From CAYLQD01 sp043819695 (lineage in GTDB: Bacteria; Planctomycetota; PUPC01): a DNA stretch of 32,015 nucleotides. The notes beneath the pieces are model-generated. The model had not been told where the DNA came from. It made no database searches and saw only the letters and a list, made by a program, of their open reading frames with translations. The DNA is taken from the NCBI GenBank assembly GCA_043819695.1, contig JBDREM010000032.1:1-32015 (forward strand), written 5' to 3'. Each line of letters begins with the position of its first letter. Positions within the stretch are counted from its first letter, which is position 1. This document shows positions 1-5,655 of this stretch, in pieces. The position numbers and the translations under genes were made by a program.

Positions 1-251
1 ACGGGCAGCGTGGTCATCGAGGCGAGCACGCCGGCGAGATGCGCGGCGCCGCCGGCCGCGGCGATGATGACCTTGTAGCCCGCGCGCTCGGCGCCGGCCG
101 CGAAATCGTGCGCCGCCTTCGGCGTCCGATGCGCCGAGATGACGTCGACGCTGAACGCAAGGCCGAGCGCCCGCAGGGTCTGGATCGTGTTCTCGAGCTT
201 CGGCAGGTCGGAGTCGCTGCCCATCACGACGGCCACTTTCGGCTTCGCCAT
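1..251 (-). CDS. purE: N5-carboxyaminoimidazole ribonucleotide mutase PurE (5' part, runs off the window)
   Basis: PurE interconverts N5-CAIR and CAIR in cytosolic purine synthesis. Translating the reverse strand from the ATG at 251 gives MAKPKVAVVMGSDSDLPKL, then VISAHRTP, then IIAAAGGAAHLAGVLAS. These are the phosphate/substrate-binding GSDSD loop, the SAHRTP loop carrying the catalytic His, and the AGGAAHL core of the family. About 83 codons are present; the rest lies left of position 1. A GGAGGG ribosome-binding site sits 6 nt before the ATG. The gene is divergent from ribD and has a consensus promoter at 296-323. Identification is secure from the motifs; only completeness is unknown. Confidence 0.95.
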   Translation of the reverse strand, partial: MAKPKVAVVMGSDSDLPKLENTIQTLRALGLAFSVDVISAHRTPKAAHDFAAGAERAGYKVIIAAAGGAAHLAGVLASMTTLP

Positions 252-275
252 GTCTTCCCTCCAGAAAAATGCCGC

Positions 276-303
276 TTGTCGTATCTGATTGCCGTATTAT
301 AAT
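276..303 (+). promoter_or_regulatory. Sigma70-type promoter of ribD, overlapping the purE promoter
   Basis: TTGTCG (276-281), 16 bp, then TATAAT (298-303). The -10 interlocks with the purE -10 in the palindrome ATTATAAT (296-303). The predicted start near 310 leaves a leader of only about 28 nt before the ribD ATG, too short for an FMN riboswitch. Confidence 0.65.
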
Positions 304-323
304 TCGGCGTGGGCGGCTGTCAA
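296..323 (-). promoter_or_regulatory. Sigma70-type promoter of purE
   Basis: On the reverse strand TTGACA (318-323) and TATAAT (296-301) are separated by 16 bp, a full consensus match in both hexamers. The predicted start is near 289, giving a leader of roughly 38 nt to the purE ATG. The -10 overlaps the -10 of the divergent ribD promoter. Confidence 0.75.
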
Positions 324-337
324 CGTGCGGAGGGACA

Positions 338-1432
338 ATGCCCGGCGAGCGCGATACGAGCTTCATGCGGGCGGCGCTGCGGCTGGCGGAGCGCGGCCGC
401 GGAACGGTCGAGCCGAACCCGATGGTCGGCTGCGTGATCGTGCGCCGGGGCGAGGTGATCGGCCGCGGCTGGCACAAGCGTTTCGGCGGGCCGCACGCCG
501 AAGTCAACGCGGTTCGCGACGCGGGCGGCGGCATCCGGAGAGCGACGGTCTACGTCACGCTCGAGCCGTGCTCGCATCACGGCAAGACGCCGCCCTGCGC
601 CGACCTGCTCATCAAGCACAAGCCGAAACGTGTGGTCGTGGCAATGCGGGACCCGTCCGCGCGGGTTTCCGGGCGTGGCATTCGGAAGCTCCGAGACGCG
701 GGCATCAGGGTCGAGGTCGGCCTGCTGGGAGACGAGGCCCGCGAACTGAACGCTCCGTATCTCAAGCTCGTCAAGACCGGCCGGCCGTGGGTGATCGCGA
801 AGTGGGCGATGACGCTCGACGGCCGGATCGCGACGAAGACGGGCGACTCGAAATGGATTTCGTCGCCGGAGGCGCGGAAGCTCGCTCACAAGATACGCGG
901 ACAGGTCGACGCGGTCGTCGTCGGCATCGGGACGGCGCTGGCCGACGATCCCGAGCTGACGTGCCGGCTGGCCCGCGGGCGGGCCCCGATGCGCGTCGTG
1001 CTCGACAGCATGGCGCGGCTGCCGCTCAGGAGCAAGCTCGTGCGGAGCGCGCGCGAAGTGCCCGTGGTCGTGGCCGTCTCGGCGAAGGCGCCGGCGCGGC
1101 GGACCGAAGCGCTGATGAGGCGCGGCTGCCACGTCGTCACGCTGCCGGCGAAGCGCGGGCGGGTCGACGTGACGCACCTGCTCGACTGGGCCGGCTCGAT
1201 GCAGATGACGAACGTGCTGGTCGAGGGCGGGGGCGAGGTGCTCGGCTCGTTCTTCGACGCCGGGCAGGTCGACGAAGTGATGGCGTTCGCCGGGCCGCAG
1301 GTCGTCGGCGGCGCCGGCAAGCCGCCGGTCCTCGGGAACGGCGTCTCGAAGCTCCGCGACGCTCTCCAACTCGGCGGACTGACGACGAAGAAGCTCGGCG
1401 ACACAATCCTTCTCCGCGGTCGTGTGAGGTGA
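338..1432 (+). CDS. ribD: Bifunctional riboflavin biosynthesis deaminase/reductase RibD
   Basis: RibD deaminates the pyrimidine product of GTP cyclohydrolase II and then reduces its ribosyl side chain with NADPH. The N-terminal zinc deaminase domain shows NPMVGCVIV, the HAE motif in GGPHAEVNA, and the second zinc motif in LEPCSHHGKTPPCADLL. The C-terminal reductase domain (from about residue 150) begins AKWAMTLDGRIAT and ends with a conserved VEGGGEVLGSFF segment. Both halves are complete at 364 residues, normal for the family. The ATG at 338 is chosen because GCGGAGGGA precedes it at good distance; an upstream in-frame extension to 269 would run through the promoter. The next gene starts 3 nt after the stop. 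No FMN riboswitch is evident and no other rib genes are in view. Confidence 0.95.
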   Translation: MPGERDTSFMRAALRLAERGRGTVEPNPMVGCVIVRRGEVIGRGWHKRFGGPHAEVNAVRDAGGGIRRATVYVTLEPCSHHGKTPPCADLLIKHKPKRVVVAMRDPSARVSGRGIRKLRDAGIRVEVGLLGDEARELNAPYLKLVKTGRPWVIAKWAMTLDGRIATKTGDSKWISSPEARKLAHKIRGQVDAVVVGIGTALADDPELTCRLARGRAPMRVVLDSMARLPLRSKLVRSAREVPVVVAVSAKAPARRTEALMRRGCHVVTLPAKRGRVDVTHLLDWAGSMQMTNVLVEGGGEVLGSFFDAGQVDEVMAFAGPQVVGGAGKPPVLGNGVSKLRDALQLGGLTTKKLGDTILLRGRVR

Positions 1433-1435
1433 ACG

Positions 1436-2479
1436 ATGAAGCAGGTCCGCATGGCGGTCGTTGGTGTCGGGATGTGGGGCACGGTGCATATTCGCGCGTA
1501 CGCGCAGCACGCGTCGGCGGAGATCGTTGCGGTGTGCGATCTCGACGAGAGACGCGCCCGCGAGACGGCGAAGCAGTGGCGCATCCCGGCGTGGTACACG
1601 TCGGTCGAGGAGATGCTGGCGAGCGAGAAGCTCGACGCCGTCTCGGTGGCGACGCCGGACACGGCGCACACCGACATCGTCGTCCGGTGCGCGAATGCGG
1701 GCGTGCACGTGCTGTGCGAGAAGCCGATGGCGACGACGGTCGAGGAGTGCGAGACGATGCTGGCCGCGGCGAAGGAGAGCGGCATCAGCCTGATGATCGA
1801 CTGGCACAACCGCTGGAACCCGCCTGTGGTCGAGGCGTGGAGGTCAATCCGCGACGGCGAGCTCGGCGACGTGCGATACGTCTACTATCGCCTGAGCGAC
1901 ACGGTCTACGTCCCGCTCGAGATGCTGCCGTGGGCGGGGAAGTCGAACGTGCTGCTATTCCTCGGCAGTCACGCGCTCGACACGACCTGCTGGCTGATGG
2001 GGAAGACGCCGGTCCGCGTGACGTGCCGCCGGATGGAGGGCACGCTGAAGGCGATGGGCGCCGACACGCCGGACATGTACGTGACCGTTCTCGATTTCGA
2101 GGACGGTGCCGTCGCCGTGATCGAGAACAGTTGGCTGCTGCCGCAGAGCTCGGCGTCGCTCATCGACCACAAGGTCGAGATCATCGGCACGAAGGGGACG
2201 ATCTACCTGGATCCGACGCACTGCCGCGCGGTCGAGAAGTACACCGACCGCACGCCGGAGGGCTTCCCGCATTCGTCATTGCCGGACATGTTTGTAACGC
2301 CGGAGGTGCACGGGCGGCAGCTCGGGCTCGCGGTCGAGAGCATCTATCACTTCGTCGAGTGCGTTCGGAACGGCGCGGCGCCGCTCGCGACGGGCGAGGA
2401 CGGCCTGCTCAACACGAAGCTGCTGCTGGCGGCGGAGGAATCGGCCGACAGGGGGGCCGTGCCGGTGGACGTGTCTTGA
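1436..2479 (+). CDS. Gfo/Idh/MocA-family NAD(P)-dependent oxidoreductase
   Basis: A 347-residue two-domain dehydrogenase of the glucose-fructose oxidoreductase/inositol dehydrogenase family, presumably cytosolic. The Rossmann fold begins VVGVGMWGTVH (GxGxxG, residues 9-19), followed by an acidic CDLDE after beta-2 that favours NAD. The family EKP motif, with the lysine that contacts substrate, is at residues 95-97. The C-terminal half has FLGSHALDTTCWLMG, the usual GxHxxD region. The substrate cannot be read from sequence; members act on sugars, inositols and amino sugars, and such genes are abundant in Planctomycetota. It follows ribD by 3 nt, with its GAGGTGA ribosome-binding site overlapping the ribD stop, so the two are almost certainly cotranscribed. 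A link to flavin metabolism is not implied. It ends convergently with the toxin gene. Confidence 0.9.
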   Translation: MKQVRMAVVGVGMWGTVHIRAYAQHASAEIVAVCDLDERRARETAKQWRIPAWYTSVEEMLASEKLDAVSVATPDTAHTDIVVRCANAGVHVLCEKPMATTVEECETMLAAAKESGISLMIDWHNRWNPPVVEAWRSIRDGELGDVRYVYYRLSDTVYVPLEMLPWAGKSNVLLFLGSHALDTTCWLMGKTPVRVTCRRMEGTLKAMGADTPDMYVTVLDFEDGAVAVIENSWLLPQSSASLIDHKVEIIGTKGTIYLDPTHCRAVEKYTDRTPEGFPHSSLPDMFVTPEVHGRQLGLAVESIYHFVECVRNGAAPLATGEDGLLNTKLLLAAEESADRGAVPVDVS

Positions 2480-2521
2480 GGACGGCGAGGCTCACCGCGC
2501 CTCGCGCGGCAACGCCTGACT

Positions 2522-2776
2522 TTATCGGTATGCTTCCCTGCGGTGTTTGACGCGCATGACCCTTACGGCTTTGGCTTTGTCATCGACCTCATAGATAACG
2601 CGGTAGCTGCCGATGCGGATTCGCCAATCGTTCTTCGAGCCGGTGATCTTGCGGCAACCGGAGGGCCTGGGGTGTGCTGAAAGCGCCTTGATGCACTCGA
2701 TCACTTGACGGAAATACTGCGGCGACAGTTTCTTGAGGTCCCGCTCAGACGTTCGCTCAAGATAGACCTCATACAC
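2522..2776 (-). CDS. RelE/ParE-superfamily toxin
   Basis: An 84-residue protein with the typical length and pattern of a type II toxin. It has an N-terminal helical segment (SERDLKKL, then FRQVIECIKAL), then beta strands with WRIRIGSYRVIYEVDD (residues 51-66) and a C-terminal VKHRREAYR. The arginines in the strand pair and the terminal H-R-R-x-x-Y resemble the mRNA-contacting residues of RelE-type ribosome-dependent RNases. ParE-like gyrase inhibitors share the fold, so the target is not certain. The start is GTG at 2776 and overlaps the antitoxin stop by 8 nt, indicating translational coupling. It faces the oxidoreductase gene convergently. Codon use is less GC-biased than in the flanking housekeeping genes, consistent with a mobile module. 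Confidence 0.85.
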   Translation of the reverse strand: MYEVYLERTSERDLKKLSPQYFRQVIECIKALSAHPRPSGCRKITGSKNDWRIRIGSYRVIYEVDDKAKAVRVMRVKHRREAYR

Positions 2777-2978
2777 CAGCGGAATGCTCTTTCAGAAAGT
2801 CTCCCAGCTTTCTGAACTTCAACGGCTTCTTCCGCATCTCCTCCAGGTCTTTCAGAGCCTCAACGTCTTCGAGCCGCTCCAACATCTCTTGATACTCGTC
2901 GATGTCGAGAATCACCGCGGCCGGCTTCCCTTCCCGAACAACGATCTGGGGCCGTCGCCTTCGTGTCCTCGTCCTCAC
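2769..2978 (-). CDS. Phd/YefM-like antitoxin
   Basis: A 69-residue partner of the downstream toxin. It has a basic N-terminus (RTRTRRRRPQ), then IVVREGKPAAVILDIDEYQEM, the hallmark of Phd/YefM-type antitoxins in which the operator-binding domain ends in an xAVI(L)xxxxYE strand-helix. An acidic and lysine-rich tail (LKDLEEMRKKPLKFRKLGDF) follows and would wrap the toxin. The GTG start at 2978 is supported by GGAGGTGA 6 nt upstream. The N-terminus is short for the family, so part of the DNA-binding region may be reduced. Such pairs normally autorepress their own promoter; I could not define an operator. Confidence 0.75.
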   Translation of the reverse strand: MRTRTRRRRPQIVVREGKPAAVILDIDEYQEMLERLEDVEALKDLEEMRKKPLKFRKLGDFLKEHSAGV

Positions 2979-3185
2979 GACTTCACCTCCGAACAGCGAC
3001 CGAAAACGTCCTTCACGACATCATCATTGTAGCCGTCAAGCCGGTCTTATGCCAGTCTTACCGGGGCGCCAGCCGCTCTGAACTATTTCGCGGAACCCTG
3101 GGGCGCGTACAATCCCGTGCCATGCTATCGGTTCCGCGCGACTCCGAAGATACACAGCCGGAGCGACGGGAGCGACAAGACGGGC

Positions 3186-4286
3186 TCAGTTGGCCTTGCG
3201 CCCGCCCGTGCCTTTGGTGGAGCGGGTGACCTTCTTTGCCGGCTCTTTCGGGCGGAGCGAGCGGGTGGCCTTGCCGGCGCGCCACATTTCGGAATTGCCG
3301 ATGGCGGCCAGTTCTTTCGCCAGTTGGTCCTGGTAGTCGGGCTTGCCGCACGACGAGAGGACGCGCGCGGTCTCGGCGCCGGACGCGACGCGCTTGTAGA
3401 GCTCCTTGAAGACGGGCAGGACGGCCTTCTTGAACTTCGGCTTCCAGTCGAGCGCGCCGCGCTGAGCGGTGGCGGAGCAGTTGGAGTACATCCAGTCCAT
3501 GCCGTTCTCGTCGACGAGGCGGATGAGGCTCTGCGTGAGCTCTTCGACGGTCTCGTTGAACGCCTCGCTCGGGCTGTGGCCGTGCCCGCGGAGCACGTCG
3601 TACTGCGCTTCCATGATGCCCGCGAGCGCGCCCATCAGGACTCCGCGCTCGCCGGTCAGGTCGCTGTAGACTTCCCTCCTGAACGTGGTCGGGAAGAGGT
3701 AGCCCGATCCGATGGCGATGCCGACTGCGATGCAGCGCTCTCTCGCGCGGCCGGTGTAGTCCTGCTCGACGGCGAAGCTCGAGTTGATGCCGGCGCCGGA
3801 GAGGAAGTTGCGGCGGACGGACGTGCCCGAGCCTTTCGGCGCGACCATTATCACGTCGACGTTCTTCGGCGGAATCACGCCGGTCTGTTTCCTGTAAACG
3901 ATCGAGAACCCGTGCGAGAAGTAGAGCGCGTCGCCGGGGTCGAGGCATTTCTTGACCGCGGGCCAGATGGCCTTTTGCGCGGCATCGGAGACGAGCATTT
4001 GGACGATGGTGCCGCGCTTGGCCGCCTCTTCGATGTCGAACAGCGTCTTGCCCGGCTTCCAGCCGTCCTTCCGGGCGCGGTCCCAGTCCTTCTTGAACCG
4101 CTTTGCCTGGCCGATGATGACGTTGAACCCGTTGTCCTTCATGTTCAACGACTGCGCGGGCCCCTGCACGCCATAACCAAGAACGGCGATCGTCTCGTTC
4201 TTGAGAACGCTCCGCGCCTTGAGCATGGGGAATTCCTTGCGCATAACCACGTCTTCCTTCGCGCCGCCGAAATCAACTTTTGCCAT
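3186..4286 (-). CDS. ilvC: Ketol-acid reductoisomerase (fungal Ilv5-like type)
   Basis: IlvC isomerises and reduces acetolactate or acetohydroxybutyrate with NADPH and Mg2+, the second common step of Val/Leu/Ile synthesis. The NADPH loop GYGVQG is at residues 37-42. The metal-binding C-terminal domain follows, with VAPKGSGTSVRRNFLSG, SDLTGERGVLMG and SEAFNETVEEL. The start is ATG 4286, since AGGAGG lies 7 nt upstream; the TTG directly before it is unlikely to be used. The 366 residues include a C-terminal extension (MWRAGKATRSLRP and a basic tail) beyond the roughly 330 of common short bacterial enzymes. The wording of the C-terminal half recalls yeast Ilv5. The gene follows ilvB-ilvN but is separated from them by the MNT-HEPN pair. 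Confidence 0.95.
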   Translation of the reverse strand: MAKVDFGGAKEDVVMRKEFPMLKARSVLKNETIAVLGYGVQGPAQSLNMKDNGFNVIIGQAKRFKKDWDRARKDGWKPGKTLFDIEEAAKRGTIVQMLVSDAAQKAIWPAVKKCLDPGDALYFSHGFSIVYRKQTGVIPPKNVDVIMVAPKGSGTSVRRNFLSGAGINSSFAVEQDYTGRARERCIAVGIAIGSGYLFPTTFRREVYSDLTGERGVLMGALAGIMEAQYDVLRGHGHSPSEAFNETVEELTQSLIRLVDENGMDWMYSNCSATAQRGALDWKPKFKKAVLPVFKELYKRVASGAETARVLSSCGKPDYQDQLAKELAAIGNSEMWRAGKATRSLRPKEPAKKVTRSTKGTGGRKAN

Positions 4287-4345
4287 CAATCGTCCTCCTG
4301 TTCACCCGTAACCGCGGGCAACCGCGCCCGCCGCATCTGCTGTTG

Positions 4346-4456
4346 TCAAACGCCGCCGGCCTCGCTCGCCATCATCTGATCAAAGAATCGCCGCAACTCG
4401 GTTTCCAATTGATCGAGCGTTTCGGCACAATCAAGGACGAGCGGCTCCATCTGCGC
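4346..4456 (-). pseudogene. In-frame continuation of the HEPN gene beyond the amber codon
   Basis: Reading on from the TAG at 4457-4459 without a frame change gives AQMEPLVLDCAETLDQLETE, then LRRFFDQMMASEAGGV and a TGA at 4346-4348. This matches the amphipathic last helix expected of a HepT-like protein. A Trp codon (TGG) at the TAG position would restore YSLRLEWAQMEPLV, a typical continuation. The full ancestral gene would be 4346-4828, about 160 residues. Confidence 0.65.
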
Positions 4457-4828
4457 CTACTCCAGACGCAACGAATACCCGTGTCGAAAGAAATGCCGGA
4501 AGTCGAGGTACTTCTTGAGCCGCGTCCGCAAGACCTCCGAGATCACCGCGGGGCGCGAGCCCGACGCGCGGCTCATGCTGTTCAGCAAGTCGACGTGCCA
4601 CATGGGAGACCGCGGCACGCCACCATTGAGCAACTCGGCCGCGCGTTTGAAGACGTTTTCGATCCCACTGTAGAAAGAGTGCATCACCGCCGCCAGAGCC
4701 AGGACCTCCACCTGACTGGGCAGCTCGGACCGAGGCGATTCAAACAAAGAGGCGTGCTCAGTAAGGAGCCGGCGGAGCAACTTGAGTTCGCATTCAGCCT
4801 GCTCACGAAATTCACGCGACACGGACAA
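4457..4828 (-). CDS. HEPN-domain (HepT-like) protein, cut short by an in-frame amber codon
   Basis: A 123-residue helical protein paired with an upstream MNT-type nucleotidyltransferase. It carries R-HFFR-H-G-Y near its end, the Rx4HxY motif of HepT RNase toxins, whose Tyr is the AMPylation target of MntA in characterised pairs. The TAG at 4457-4459 falls five codons after that Tyr. In HepT-like proteins the motif is normally followed by more helix, and the DNA does continue in the same frame past the TAG for 36 codons with family-like sequence (see 4346-4456). The TTG start at 4828 overlaps the mnt stop by 17 nt; GTG at 4822 is an alternative. The catalytic motif is kept but the last helix is lost, so this may be a decaying gene, a sequencing error (TGG to TAG) or readthrough. 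Confidence 0.75.
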   Translation of the reverse strand: MSVSREFREQAECELKLLRRLLTEHASLFESPRSELPSQVEVLALAAVMHSFYSGIENVFKRAAELLNGGVPRSPMWHVDLLNSMSRASGSRPAVISEVLRTRLKKYLDFRHFFRHGYSLRLE

Positions 4829-5093
4829 GCTTGCCTTTCTCTCTTAGATAGTCGGTGAACGGATCGCCGTGGTCGAGGCTGATCAGGTCAACCTGTCGCT
4901 TCAGGATATCACCGGCTTCGGCCATCATCGCGAAGAAGACTTCCGGCGGGAGCCCGGAGACAACCAGGTCCACGTCGGACCACTCGTCGAGTTCGCCGCG
5001 CGCGGCCGACCCGAAGACATAGACTTCCTTCGCGCCGGCATCCTTCAATGCGGCCGCTGCCTTTCTCAACAGTTCTTGCAGCGTCTCGTCCAT
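4812..5093 (-). CDS. MNT-type minimal nucleotidyltransferase (MntA-like antitoxin)
   Basis: A 93-residue protein of the DNA polymerase beta superfamily. GSAARGELDEWSDVD fits the GSx10DxD signature exactly; the two Asp residues bind Mg2+, and a third acidic residue is expected in the later strand (RQVDLISLD). In characterised MntA-HepT modules this enzyme adds AMP units to the HEPN RNase and so neutralises it. The ATG at 5093 gives the normal N-terminus (MDETLQELLRKA); an in-frame upstream extension would read through the promoter. There is no convincing ribosome-binding site. The HEPN gene overlaps its 3' end. The pair sits between ilvN and ilvC on the same strand, an unusual place. Confidence 0.85.
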   Translation of the reverse strand: MDETLQELLRKAAAALKDAGAKEVYVFGSAARGELDEWSDVDLVVSGLPPEVFFAMMAEAGDILKRQVDLISLDHGDPFTDYLREKGKLVRVA

Positions 5094-5107
5094 GGTTCTC
5101 GCCCGGT

Positions 5108-5135
5108 AGTATACCGGATTCCGCCGCTGGCTCAA
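5108..5135 (-). promoter_or_regulatory. Candidate promoter of the MNT-HEPN pair
   Basis: On the reverse strand TTGAGC (5130-5135), 16 bp, then TATACT (5108-5113). The -10 ends only 14 nt before the mnt ATG, predicting an almost leaderless transcript, which agrees with the missing ribosome-binding site. It would let the pair, and ilvC behind it, be expressed separately from ilvBN. Confidence 0.45.
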
Positions 5136-5158
5136 GGGCAGAGGGCCGGCCGCTCGGC

Positions 5159-5644
5159 TTACTCCTCCTTCACGCCGCGGGCCATGGCGATGCGGCCGGA
5201 GCGCACGACCTCCTTGATGCCGTAGGGCCGGCAGAGGGAGATGAAGGCGTTGATCTTGGCCTCGGGGCCGGACAGCTCGATGACGATGTCCTTGTGGCTG
5301 ATGTCGACGACTTTGCCCCGGAAGATCTCGACGAGATCGTTGACCTCGCCGCGCTTGCCGGGCGGCGTGGCCACCTTGACGAGCATGAGGTCGCGCTCGA
5401 CGTACTCGCGCCCGGAGAAATCGATCACCTTGACGACGTTAATCAGCTTGCGGAGCTGCTTGATGACCTGCTCGATGACGGCATCGTCGCCGCGCACGAC
5501 AATCGTCATGCGCGAGACGTCGGGGTCCTCGGTCTCGCCGACGTTGAGGCTGTCGATGTTGTACGCGCGAGCCGCGAACAGGCCCGAGATGTGGGCGAGC
5601 ACGCCAACCTCGTTCTTGACCAGTGCGGAAATGACGTGTCTCAA
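5159..5644 (-). CDS. ilvN: Acetolactate synthase small (regulatory) subunit
   Basis: The regulatory subunit binds IlvB, raises its activity and confers feedback inhibition by valine. The protein (161 residues, standard length) opens RHVISALVKNEVGVLAHISG, the N-terminal ACT domain with the effector-binding N-x-x-G-V-L-x-x-x-x-G pattern. AARAYNIDSLNVGETEDPD follows, then the C-terminal domain with VNDLVEIFRGKVVDIS. The start is a TTG at 5644 with AAGGAG 7 nt upstream; that ribosome-binding site overlaps the ilvB stop codon, so the two subunits are translationally linked (11-nt gap). A longer in-frame reading toward 6310 would run inside ilvB and is rejected. Confidence 0.95.
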   Translation of the reverse strand: MRHVISALVKNEVGVLAHISGLFAARAYNIDSLNVGETEDPDVSRMTIVVRGDDAVIEQVIKQLRKLINVVKVIDFSGREYVERDLMLVKVATPPGKRGEVNDLVEIFRGKVVDISHKDIVIELSGPEAKINAFISLCRPYGIKEVVRSGRIAMARGVKEE

Positions 5645-5655
5645 GAGCCAGCTCC

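Noticed and set aside
252..337. FMN riboswitch before ribD
   Set aside because: The predicted leader is only about 28 nt and the whole gap to purE is 86 bp; no RFN-type conserved blocks are seen.
289..2550. A 753-codon plus-strand frame and a 495-codon minus-strand frame over ribD and the oxidoreductase
   Set aside because: Both are Arg-rich out-of-frame readings of two well-supported genes.
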